Source: Streptomyces chrestomyceticus JCM 4735
Lineage (GTDB): Bacteria > Actinomycetota > Actinomycetes > Streptomycetales > Streptomycetaceae
Length of the DNA stretch: 64,000 bases
Reading direction: 5' to 3'
Assembly: GCF_003865135.1 (NCBI RefSeq)
Contig: NZ_BHZC01000001.1
Coordinates: forward strand, 2,852,001-2,916,000
Below, one piece after another: positions 8,462-16,209 of this stretch. Position 1 is the first letter of the stretch; each line of letters begins with the position of its first letter. The notes below the pieces were generated by a model. It was not told where the DNA came from. It did not search any database and was given only the letters and a program-made list of their open reading frames with translations. Both the position numbers and the translations under genes were made by a program.

Positions 8462-9781
8462 ATGGCCCCACCGAAGCTCCCGCTCCCCGACCGGCTCGGC
8501 ATCCCGGGCCCGCTGGTCCTCGGCTATCTCGGCGTGCTGCTGTTCATGGTGGGCGACGGCGTCGAGTCGGGTTTCATCGCCCCGTACATGGCGAACCACG
8601 GTGCGGGCACCGAGGTGCACGCCTCGTACGTCATCACCGCGTACGGCGTGACCGTGATGCTCGCGTCCTGGCTGTCCGGCGCCCTGTCCGACCTGTGGGG
8701 CCCGCGCCGGGTGATGCAACTGGGGCTGGCGGTGTGGGTCGTCTTCGACGTGCTCTTCCTGGTCTTCGCCCTGGGCCCGCAGAACTACCCGCTGATGCTG
8801 GTCTTCTACGGGCTGCGCGGCTTCGGCTACCCGCTCTTCGCCTTCGGCTTCCTCGTGTGGATCACCGCGACCGCGCCGACGGCCCGGATGGGCACCGCGG
8901 TCGGCTGGTTCTACGTCGCCTTCACCGGCGGGCTGCCCACCCTCGGCTCGCTCGTCGCGGGGGTCACCAACCCCTGGTTCGGCCAGTTCGGCACCCTGTG
9001 GGTGGCGCTCGGCATCATCGTCCTGGGCGGCGCCTGCTGTCTGCTCGGCGTCCGGGAGCGCACCGGGTTCGCCCGGCTGGCGCCGCCGGAGGTGCGGCCG
9101 GTGCAGTCGCTGCTGTCCAGCCTGTCCATCGCCTGGACGCACCCGAAGGTCGCCGTCGGCTGTGTCGTACGCATCATCAACACGGCCCCGGAGTTCGGCT
9201 TCCTGGTCTTCCTGCCGACCTTCTTCGGCTCGGAGCTGGGCTTCGGGCAGGGCCGCTGGCTGACCCTGCTGGCCGTCATCTACGGCACCAACGTGCTGTG
9301 CAACCTGCTGTTCGGGGCGATCGGCGACCGGATCGGCTGGCGGCGGACCATCGCCTCGTTCGGCGGCCTCGGCTGCGCGGTCACCACGCTGACCCTGTAC
9401 TTCGTGCCGAAGGCCGTCGGCGGCAACTACACCGTGGCGATCATCATGGGCATGCTGTACGGCATCACGCTGGCCGGATTCGTGCCCATCTCGGCCCTGG
9501 TCCCGGCCCTCGCCCCGGAGAACAAGGGCGGCGCGATGGCCCTGCTCAACCTGGGCGCGGGCGGCGCGGCCTTCGTCGGTCCTGCCGTCGTCAGCGTCTT
9601 CCTCGGTCCGCTCGGACCGGCCGGGGTCGTGATCGTCTTCGCGGCGCTGTACGTCGTCTCCGCCGCCCTGACGCTGTACCTCAAGGTGCCGGAGGGCCCG
9701 GCGGAGCCGGAGGGTCCGCGCGCACCGGTGCACGCGGACCCCGTGGCCGTACGGACCGCTGCCGACGCGGCTGCTACCTAG
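8462..9781 (+). CDS. MFS permease, polyol-permease-like
   Basis: Major facilitator with 12 predicted membrane helices, 439 aa, proton-coupled uptake. The loop 2-3 motif is SGALSDLWGPRRVMQ, and the central and C-terminal helices contain GAIGDRIGWRRT. The pattern (FMVGDGVESGFIAPYM, GFGYPLFAFGFLVWI) recalls the polyol permease family (ribitol and arabinitol carriers). ATG 8462 has GGAGG 7 bases upstream. It is divergent from the DhaK-DhaL kinase, suggesting uptake then phosphorylation of the same carbon source. Its stop overlaps the convergent DUF4360 gene by 8 bases, leaving no room for a terminator between them. Confidence 0.85.
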   Translation: MAPPKLPLPDRLGIPGPLVLGYLGVLLFMVGDGVESGFIAPYMANHGAGTEVHASYVITAYGVTVMLASWLSGALSDLWGPRRVMQLGLAVWVVFDVLFLVFALGPQNYPLMLVFYGLRGFGYPLFAFGFLVWITATAPTARMGTAVGWFYVAFTGGLPTLGSLVAGVTNPWFGQFGTLWVALGIIVLGGACCLLGVRERTGFARLAPPEVRPVQSLLSSLSIAWTHPKVAVGCVVRIINTAPEFGFLVFLPTFFGSELGFGQGRWLTLLAVIYGTNVLCNLLFGAIGDRIGWRRTIASFGGLGCAVTTLTLYFVPKAVGGNYTVAIIMGMLYGITLAGFVPISALVPALAPENKGGAMALLNLGAGGAAFVGPAVVSVFLGPLGPAGVVIVFAALYVVSAALTLYLKVPEGPAEPEGPRAPVHADPVAVRTAADAAAT

Positions 9782-10439
9782 GGCACTGCTTCCACGCGAA
9801 GTGGTACTTGGTGTTGATGCTGCCGTCGGTGGAGTCCATCGCCATGTAGCTGGTCGCCTTGGGGTCGGAGCCCTTGGCGTCCACCCGCAGCTCGGTGTTG
9901 ATGTTGAAGTAGCGCTTCTCGCCGCAGGGGGCGTAGACCAGCGCGTCGATCCCGGTCTCGTCCGAGGACTGCCAGTTGGCGTCGTACGGACCGGTGAAGC
10001 GGTGGCTCTTGCGGGCCGTCTCGGAGCTGCCCTGGAAGTAGTAGCCCGCCTGTTCCAGGCCGACGGCGCCGGGCGCGAGCTGGGCGTAGCCGCGGTAGTC
10101 GGCCTTGGCGATCGCGTAGGTGAAGCCCTGGGGGACGTGGACGTTCAGCGCGATCTGGCAGTTCTTGCGGGAGTCCGTGGGTCTGCTGTCCTTGCCCGCC
10201 TGGGCGAGGTATTCGCTGTACGTCACGGTGAACGCGGTGTTGTCGGGCGCGACGGCCACCGCGGCGCTGCCCGGCCGGCAGCCCGAGCCGTTGACGGTGG
10301 CGACCGTGATGGTGATCTGTCCGGTCGGCGGCGCCTCTTCGCCGTACCGGGGCGAGGTCTGTGCGGAGGCGGGGGACGCCGACCCGGCGAGGAGCAGCAG
10401 CGATGCCGCGGCGGCACCGACACCCAAGGTGCGGAACAT
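9774..10439 (-). CDS. Secreted DUF4360 protein
   Basis: Exported protein of unknown function, 221 aa. The Sec signal peptide covers residues 1-26 (MFRTLGVGAAAASLLLLAG..., cleavage after ASA). The mature part matches DUF4360 (VNGSGCRPGSAAVAVAPDNTAFTVTYSEY) and has four Cys (in CRPG, CQIA, CGEK and CPR), able to form two disulphides. A GGAAGG precedes the ATG by about 9 bases. The last codons overlap the convergent permease gene by 8 bases. Such proteins are common in Streptomyces and fungi; no role can be assigned from context. Confidence 0.85.
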   Translation of the reverse strand: MFRTLGVGAAAASLLLLAGSASPASAQTSPRYGEEAPPTGQITITVATVNGSGCRPGSAAVAVAPDNTAFTVTYSEYLAQAGKDSRPTDSRKNCQIALNVHVPQGFTYAIAKADYRGYAQLAPGAVGLEQAGYYFQGSSETARKSHRFTGPYDANWQSSDETGIDALVYAPCGEKRYFNINTELRVDAKGSDPKATSYMAMDSTDGSINTKYHFAWKQCPR

Positions 10440-10626
10440 GGGCTTTCCTTCCGGTCGTCCTGCGGTCGGCTCCCGGGACCCGGGGGTGGACGCCGGGAGC
10501 GCAATGACGAGCGCATGTCAGCACGGGGATCACGGATTGGACAGCTCCCGGCCCCGGAGTCGGTGTGAACCTACGCCTTCTTTCGGCCGTCGCAGCAACG
10601 GCGTACGTCCCGCGAAGAAAGCAGTC

Positions 10627-10657
10627 GGGCCCGGTACTCGGTGGGAGTACCGGGCCC
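10627..10657 (-). terminator. Terminator of the accB-accE operon
   Basis: Perfect 13-base-pair stem (10627-10639 with 10645-10657), 5-base loop, 15 bases past the accE stop. Confidence 0.85.
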
Positions 10658-10671
10658 GGACGGCTTGCTGC

Positions 10672-10881
10672 TCAGCGCTGCCAGCTACCGGCGCCGCGGA
10701 AGCCGTGCTGGCGCTCCAGCCGGCGCCAGCGGGCGGCGGTGGCGCGGCGGCGGCCCGGCACGGCGGCCTCCGGACGGTGGGCGGCGCGGGCGAGCAGGAC
10801 GGCGGTCAGCGCCGCCAGCTCCTCCTCGCTGGCCTCACCCTTCTCCACGCGGATGGAGCTGGTCTGAACGGAAGTGGTCAC
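10672..10881 (-). CDS. accE: Acyl-CoA carboxylase epsilon subunit
   Basis: Small subunit, 69 aa, of an actinobacterial acyl-CoA carboxylase complex; it stimulates the beta (carboxyltransferase) subunit. The sequence starts VTTSVQTSSIRVEKGEASEE and contains the typical ELAALTAVLLARA helix followed by a basic WRRLERQHGFR tail. GTG 10881 is supported by GGAG 7 bases upstream. It lies 77 bases downstream of accB on the same strand and ends just before a strong hairpin, so accB-accE form one operon. The alpha subunit (biotin carboxylase/BCCP) is not in the window. Confidence 0.9.
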   Translation of the reverse strand: MTTSVQTSSIRVEKGEASEEELAALTAVLLARAAHRPEAAVPGRRRATAARWRRLERQHGFRGAGSWQR

Positions 10882-10958
10882 GTCGTTTCTCCGGTCTGCG
10901 AAAGGTCCGGTCGGGGGCCGGTCGGTCGGCTGCCGCCCTGCGGGGCGGGCTGCCCCGC

Positions 10959-12542
10959 CTACTGGGGCGGGTTGCCGTGCTTGCGGGCGGGCAGGTCCGC
11001 GTGCTTGTTGCGGAGCATGTCCAGCGAGCGGATGAGCACCTCGCGGGTCTCGGCGGGGTCGATCACGTCGTCGACCAGGCCGCGCTCGGCCGCGTAGTAC
11101 GGGTGCATCAGCTCGGACTTGTACTCCTTGACCATCCGCGCCCGCATCGCCTCGGGGTCGTCCGCCTCCGCGATCTGCTTGCGGAAGATGACGTTGGCGG
11201 CGCCCTCGGCGCCCATCACCGCGATCTCGTTGGTGGGCCAGGCGTAGGTCAGGTCCGCGCCGATGGACTGCGAGTCCATGACGATGTACGCGCCGCCGTA
11301 CGCCTTGCGCAGGACCACCGAGATCCGCGGCACGGTGGCGTTGCAGTACGCGTACAGCAGCTTGGCGCCGTGCCGGATGATGCCGCCGTGCTCCTGGTCG
11401 ACGCCGGGCAGGAAGCCGGGCACGTCCAGCAGCGTGACGATGGGGATGTTGAACGCGTCGCACATCTGGACGAAGCGGGCAGCCTTCTCGGACGCCTCGA
11501 TGTCCAGCACACCGGCCAGTGACTGCGGCTGGTTGGCGACCAGGCCGACGACCTCGCCGTCCATCCGGGCCAGCGCCACGATGATGTTGGTGGCCCAGCG
11601 CTCGTGGACCTCCAGGAACTCGCCGTCGTCGACCAGCTCCTCGATGACCGTGCGCATGTCGTAGGGGCGGTTGCCGTCGGCCGGCACCACGTCCAGCAGG
11701 GCGTCGCCGGAGCGGTCGGCGGGGTCCTCGCACGCCACCGACGGCGGGTTCTCCCGGTTGTTCGACGGCAGCAGGGACAGCAGGTAGCGGACCTCTTCGA
11801 GGCAGGTCTGCTCGTCGTCGTAGGCGAAGTGGCACACACCCGAGGTCTCGGCGTGCACATCGGCGCCGCCCAGGCCGTTCTGGGTGATCTCCTCGCCGGT
11901 GACCGCGCGCACCACGTCCGGGCCGGTGATGAACATCTGCGAGGTCTCGCGGACCATGAACACGAAGTCGGTCAGGGCGGGGCTGTAGGCCGCGCCGCCC
12001 GCGCACGGGCCGAGCATCACGCTGATCTGCGGGATGACGCCGGACGCCTTGGTGTTGCGCTGGAAGATGCCGCCGTACCCGGCCAGCGCCGAGACGCCCT
12101 CCTGGATACGGGCGCCGGCGCCGTCGTTCAGGGAGACCAGCGGGGCACCGGCCGCGATGGCCATGTCCATGATCTTGTGGATCTTCGTGGCGTGCGCCTC
12201 GCCCAGCGCGCCGCCGAAGATCCTGAAGTCGTGGGCGTAGACGAACACGGTCCGGCCGTGCACGGTGCCCCAGCCGGTGATCACACCGTCGGTGTAGGGC
12301 TTCTTGGCCTCCAGGCCGAATCCGGTGGCCCGGTGCCGCCGCAGCGGCTCGACCTCCCGGAAGGAACCCTCGTCCAGCAGCAGCTCGATCCGCTCACGCG
12401 CGGTGAGCTTGCCCTTGGCGTGCTGCGCCTCGGTCGCCCGCTCGCTGGGGCCGCGCCGGGCCTGCTCGCGGATGGCGTGCAGCTCGGCGACCCGCCCGCG
12501 GGCGTCGTTCGCCTCGGCGGGCACATCTTCGACAGTGGTCAT
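10959..12542 (-). CDS. accB: Acyl-CoA carboxylase beta subunit (carboxyltransferase)
   Basis: Carboxyltransferase, 527 aa, transferring CO2 from carboxybiotin to acetyl- or propionyl-CoA to make malonyl- or methylmalonyl-CoA for fatty acids and polyketides. It shows the two crotonase-fold halves: an N-terminal GGAL/GARIQEG/GPCAGGAAY oxyanion region and a C-terminal LDVPGFLPG...GAKLLYAY...GGAYIVM. Ile in SQSIGAD is near the position that distinguishes acetyl-accepting AccB from propionyl-specific PccB in S. coelicolor, so AccB is preferred (from memory). No ribosome site precedes ATG 12542; a TACCGT six bases upstream could be a -10 giving a leaderless message. Confidence 0.92.
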   Translation of the reverse strand: MTTVEDVPAEANDARGRVAELHAIREQARRGPSERATEAQHAKGKLTARERIELLLDEGSFREVEPLRRHRATGFGLEAKKPYTDGVITGWGTVHGRTVFVYAHDFRIFGGALGEAHATKIHKIMDMAIAAGAPLVSLNDGAGARIQEGVSALAGYGGIFQRNTKASGVIPQISVMLGPCAGGAAYSPALTDFVFMVRETSQMFITGPDVVRAVTGEEITQNGLGGADVHAETSGVCHFAYDDEQTCLEEVRYLLSLLPSNNRENPPSVACEDPADRSGDALLDVVPADGNRPYDMRTVIEELVDDGEFLEVHERWATNIIVALARMDGEVVGLVANQPQSLAGVLDIEASEKAARFVQMCDAFNIPIVTLLDVPGFLPGVDQEHGGIIRHGAKLLYAYCNATVPRISVVLRKAYGGAYIVMDSQSIGADLTYAWPTNEIAVMGAEGAANVIFRKQIAEADDPEAMRARMVKEYKSELMHPYYAAERGLVDDVIDPAETREVLIRSLDMLRNKHADLPARKHGNPPQ

Positions 12543-12570
12543 GTATCGACGGTACGTGGCCGGACCCTCC

Positions 12571-12588
12571 GGAACCGATGTCGGTTTC
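12571..12588. promoter_or_regulatory. Operator-like palindrome upstream of accB
   Basis: GGAACCGA-TG-TCGGTTTC, 8-base arms with a single mismatch, 29-46 bases upstream of the accB start and so over the expected -35 region. It has the size and symmetry of a TetR-type operator. The rest of 12589-12801 shows no gene. Confidence 0.5.
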
Positions 12589-12801
12589 GTACAACGTCGG
12601 AAGCGATTTGGTGGGCAGGCAGAACAGAAGCCTCCTGTACGCGGCCCGCGTCCGCTCCTGTGGGCACGCCGGAGGGCTCCAGCGGTATGTATGGGCCCGA
12701 CAAAACGTGACCGCGCGGCATTGTGGCAGTCCGCTGCTTGACGGGCGGCGGGCCACCTTGATCACCCCGTCGGCACCGCTGTGATCAGGGGGAACGGCCG
12801 G

Positions 12802-15246
12802 TCAGCGGGGTGCGACCGTGCAGGTGTGGGTGGTGCAGGAGGTGCCTGGAGTGACGCGCAGGCGGAGTGCCGGGGCGGTCGCCAGGACCGTGACGGAGGG
12901 GTCGGCGGTGAGCACCGCGCGGACCGGCCGGTCCCAGATCACCTCGAACGGCTTCCCGGTGCGCGGCGGCTCGGCCACGCACAGTGACGCCGTACGGGCG
13001 CCGTGCGCCCCGCGCGCGGTCCGCGCCGCCCGCTCACGCAGCAGCACGCTCGCGGGCGCCGAGACGGTCAGGCCGCCCACCGAACCGGCCTGCCAGAAGT
13101 TCGCGGCGGTCAGCCCGAGCGAGGGGACGGCGACCGCCTGCCGTTCGCCGGTGTTGGCGAGGACGGTCAGCCAGTGGCGGTCGGCGGCCCGGGCGGCGAG
13201 GGCGCGCGGGCCCGCCCCGGGCATCAGCAGGTAGGCGTACGCGGCGTCCGCCGGGTCGGTGCCGTGGTCGATCCACAGGGTCAGGTAGCGGCGGGTGTAC
13301 GGGTCGGGCGAGCCGCCGGTGTTGATGTCGCTCCACGCGCCCGTCCGGGTGTCGCGCAGCACGTGCGGGACCGTTTCCCCGCCGCCGGGGACGCGGGGGA
13401 AGACGTACCCGCCGTGCCCGGCCAGATGCATCCAGCGGGCGCGCGGGAAGGCCAGCGGACGGCCGGGCGCCGCGGGCTGCCGTACGCCGTCGACGGTCAG
13501 CGCCTGCATGCCCGAGGCGCCCAGGTTGCGGTTGTCCACGACGGTCTCGGCGGGCACGCCGTCGCCGGAGGTGATGCCCGCGCCCAGGCAGATGACGCAG
13601 TCCGCGGCGAAGAACCAGGACTTCTTGGCGCGCAGGGTGGAGGACAGGCCGCGCACGTCCTGCCCCACCGCGGCGAACTCGCCGTCGGTGGTGCCGCCCA
13701 CCCACCGCGCGGCGGGCTTGGGCAGACCCCAGCCGCCGCCCTCGTTGTCGGCCAGCCGCTTGGCGGACACGGTCGTGCCGGGCAGGCGGTACGGGTCGAC
13801 GGTGGGCCAGAAGGCATCCGTGTACTGGTCGTTCGCGAAGTCCCGGCCCCACCAGTAGAGCATTCCGGCGCCCGTGTGCCAGCCGCGCGGGTTCTCGCCA
13901 TTGCCGTTCTCGTAGTACGTGATGCGGTCCGAGGCCATGGCCAGGCCGGCGGCCCAGCCGGGGCGGCGGTGCACGGCCCGGTCCATGGCCGGGAAGAGCC
14001 GGTGGGCGACGGGTTCCGGCGCGACCGGGCCGCCGTCGTCCGCGAGCCCCTTGAGGCGGGCGAGGTCGGCGATCTCGTACTGCCGGTCGGCGAGCACCGG
14101 GTAGCTGGTGTCACGCCGCATCCAGCCCCGGACCATGGCCTGCCAGTGGTCCCGCTCCTGCGGCGTGGCCGCCTCCGCCAGGAGGGCGACGGCGGCGACC
14201 AGGGCGTGTCCGTGGAAGTGGTCGCTGCGCATCACCCGGCGCTCGTCGGCGCGCAGGTAGCCGCGGCTGACGGCGCGCCCATTGACACTGTCCATCATCA
14301 GGCCGTTGTAGAGCAGGGGCGCGTAGGCGTGCTCCACGCTGTCGAAGATGATCTGGCGCTCCGGGTCGGTGACGGCCCAGTCGGTCCCGGCGAGCAGGGT
14401 GAAGAGGCGGCCCAGTCCGTCGAGCAGGACGAAGCCGTAGGTGCCGGAGTAGGCGACCCAGGTGTGCTGGACGAAGGAGCCGTCGGCGTAGAGGCCGTCG
14501 CCCTTGGTGACGTACGGGAAGACCGGGGACAGCGCGTCGCGGGCCAGCGCGATCTTCGCCGGGGCGCCGCCGAGGATGCCGCGCAGGGCGACGACGCGGC
14601 ACAGGTCGACGCGGTTGGCGCCGGTGCTGGTACCGGTGTAGTCGCCGAGCATGCCGTCCGGGACGAAGTGGTCGACGGCGGCCAGGTACCGGGTCCGCCG
14701 GTCCGCGCCGAGCTGCTCGTACAGCATCGCGACGGCGTCCAGGAGGAGGCGGGGGCTGCCGATCTGCCACTCCCACCAGTTGCCGTAGCGCGCCGTACCC
14801 GCGTGGTAGACCGTGTCGTGCACATGGTCCAGGCCCTTGACGACGTCGGCGGCGAGGGCGGCGTCGCCGGTCAGCCCGGTGCCGGGCTGGGCGTGGGCGC
14901 GGGCCATGGTGGCGAGGCGGCTGTAGCTGCGGGTGATGCCGGCCGGCGGGTCGAAGGGGCTGTCGGGCCAGAGCGAGCCGGCGGCCGGGCGCATGGCCGC
15001 GCGGAAGCCGCGGGCCAGTTCGCCGGTCTCCTTCAGGCGGGCGGCGTACGGTTCGGCGGCGGGGTCGAAGCCGGTGCCGAGCTGGATGCCGAGCCAGCGG
15101 CGGCGCAGGGCCTCGTACGGATCGCCCTCGGCGGCGTGCGCGGCGGCGGCCGGCCCGGTGAGCGCGGGCGTCAGCGCCAGGCCGAGCGCGCCCGCTCCGG
15201 AGAAGCCGAGGAAGCCCCGGCGGGACCAGACGGGGGAAGGCGGCAC
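12802..15246 (-). CDS. Polysaccharide lyase family 8 (hyaluronate/chondroitin/xanthan lyase type), Tat-exported
   Basis: Extracellular beta-eliminative lyase, 814 aa. The N-terminus has a Tat signal, SRRGFLGFSGAGALGLAL with a following Ala-rich cleavage region. The alpha/alpha toroid domain carries the aromatic patch NWWEWQIGSPRLL and the catalytic set seen in hyaluronate lyases: Asn in TGANRVDLCR (about 210), His in GSFVQHTWVAY (about 262) and Tyr in SGTYGFVLLDG (about 270). The C-terminal half is beta-sandwich. GTG 15246 is chosen for the Tat start and an AGAGGA upstream; the frame is open further back but without a signal. Substrate cannot be settled from sequence alone. Confidence 0.88.
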   Translation of the reverse strand: MPPSPVWSRRGFLGFSGAGALGLALTPALTGPAAAAHAAEGDPYEALRRRWLGIQLGTGFDPAAEPYAARLKETGELARGFRAAMRPAAGSLWPDSPFDPPAGITRSYSRLATMARAHAQPGTGLTGDAALAADVVKGLDHVHDTVYHAGTARYGNWWEWQIGSPRLLLDAVAMLYEQLGADRRTRYLAAVDHFVPDGMLGDYTGTSTGANRVDLCRVVALRGILGGAPAKIALARDALSPVFPYVTKGDGLYADGSFVQHTWVAYSGTYGFVLLDGLGRLFTLLAGTDWAVTDPERQIIFDSVEHAYAPLLYNGLMMDSVNGRAVSRGYLRADERRVMRSDHFHGHALVAAVALLAEAATPQERDHWQAMVRGWMRRDTSYPVLADRQYEIADLARLKGLADDGGPVAPEPVAHRLFPAMDRAVHRRPGWAAGLAMASDRITYYENGNGENPRGWHTGAGMLYWWGRDFANDQYTDAFWPTVDPYRLPGTTVSAKRLADNEGGGWGLPKPAARWVGGTTDGEFAAVGQDVRGLSSTLRAKKSWFFAADCVICLGAGITSGDGVPAETVVDNRNLGASGMQALTVDGVRQPAAPGRPLAFPRARWMHLAGHGGYVFPRVPGGGETVPHVLRDTRTGAWSDINTGGSPDPYTRRYLTLWIDHGTDPADAAYAYLLMPGAGPRALAARAADRHWLTVLANTGERQAVAVPSLGLTAANFWQAGSVGGLTVSAPASVLLRERAARTARGAHGARTASLCVAEPPRTGKPFEVIWDRPVRAVLTADPSVTVLATAPALRLRVTPGTSCTTHTCTVAPR

Positions 15247-15410
15247 GGTCCGTCCTCTCCGTGAACGTCGGGTGCGTACGGAAACGGTCTGGTGGAGCGG
15301 TGTCCGACGGTCTAGCACGGCTCCGACACTCCGACAATGCCCATGACACGTCCGCCACCCGGGGCCGACCCGCCGCGGGAGGCCCCGCATCACTCACCCG
15401 GACCCGAACT

Positions 15411-15461
15411 GTTGAAACTTGAACTAGATCGCGCTACGCTCAATCTCGTTGAAGGTTTAAC
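15411..15461 (+). promoter_or_regulatory. yceI-like promoter with two operator-like repeats
   Basis: TTGAAA (15412-15417), 17 bases, TACGCT (15435-15440) is a good housekeeping promoter. It is bracketed by two 14-base near-palindromes, GTTGAAACTTGAAC (15411-15424, over the -35) and GTTGAAGGTTTAAC (15448-15461, at the start site), sharing GTTGAA-n2-TT-n-AAC. This is the layout expected for repression by a MarR-type dimer. Confidence 0.6.
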
Positions 15462-15483
15462 AACCCACTTCCGAGGAGGAGCC

Positions 15484-16119
15484 ATGGCTCTGTTCACCCG
15501 CAAGCGCGCCACGGCCACGGACGCCGGCCGCACCACCGCCCAGCGGCCCGCCGCCGTCCTCGACGCCGACCCGGCCCTCGCCGCCCTGACCGGCGACTAC
15601 ACCATCGACCCGGCGCACAGCCGGATCGGCTTCACCGTCCGGCACGCCATGGTCACCAACGTCCGCGGCGCCTTCGGCACCCACGAGGGCTCCCTCCACC
15701 TGGACGGCGCCGACCCGGCCCGCTCCACCGCCGCCGTCGACGTCACGATCGCCTCCGTCGACACCGGCATCGCCGACCGCGACGCCCACCTGCGCGGCAG
15801 CGACTTCTTCGACGCCGACACCTTCCCGCTGATGACGTTCCGGTCCACCGCGGCCGAGCGCGTCGGCGGCGACACCTACCGGCTCACCGGCGACCTGACG
15901 ATCAAGGACGTCACCCGGCCGCTCACCATCGACCTGGAGTTCCAGGGCTCGGCCACCGACGTGTACGGCGCCGAGCGCGTCGGCTTCGAGGGCAGCGCCG
16001 AGATCCTGCGCTCCGACTGGGGCCTGACCTGGAACGCGGCGCTGGAGACCGGCGGCGTGATGGTCAGCGACAAGGTCAAGCTCACCTTCGACATCTCCGC
16101 GGTGAAGGCCGCCGCCTGA
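15484..16119 (+). CDS. YceI family protein
   Basis: YceI-like lipocalin-fold protein, 211 aa, of a family that binds long isoprenoid lipids; cellular role unclear. The domain begins at about residue 38 (GDYTIDPAHSRIGFTVRHAMVTNVRG) and runs to the end, with the typical YRLTGDLTIKDVTRPLTIDLEF and SDWGLTWNAALETGGVMVSD. The first 35 residues are a basic, Ala-rich extension without a signal peptide, so the protein is probably cytoplasmic. ATG 15484 follows GAGGAGGAG. It is a single gene under its own promoter, closed by the convergent terminator. Confidence 0.9.
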   Translation: MALFTRKRATATDAGRTTAQRPAAVLDADPALAALTGDYTIDPAHSRIGFTVRHAMVTNVRGAFGTHEGSLHLDGADPARSTAAVDVTIASVDTGIADRDAHLRGSDFFDADTFPLMTFRSTAAERVGGDTYRLTGDLTIKDVTRPLTIDLEFQGSATDVYGAERVGFEGSAEILRSDWGLTWNAALETGGVMVSDKVKLTFDISAVKAAA

Positions 16120-16139
16120 GCCGAAGGCTCCCGAGAACC

Positions 16140-16189
16140 CCGCGGCCCCGTACCGGACCCCTCCCCCAAGGACCGGTACGGGGCCGCGG
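16140..16189. terminator. Bidirectional terminator between yceI-like gene and cimA
   Basis: Perfect 17-base-pair stem (16140-16156 with 16173-16189) and a 16-base loop, between two convergent genes. Confidence 0.88.
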
Positions 16190-16209
16190 TCATGCCCGCG
16201 CGCCGCGGG

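Noticed and set aside
15337..15483. 49-residue upstream extension of the YceI-like protein
   Set aside because: It would run through a clear promoter and ribosome site; ATG 15484 has GAGGAGGAG.
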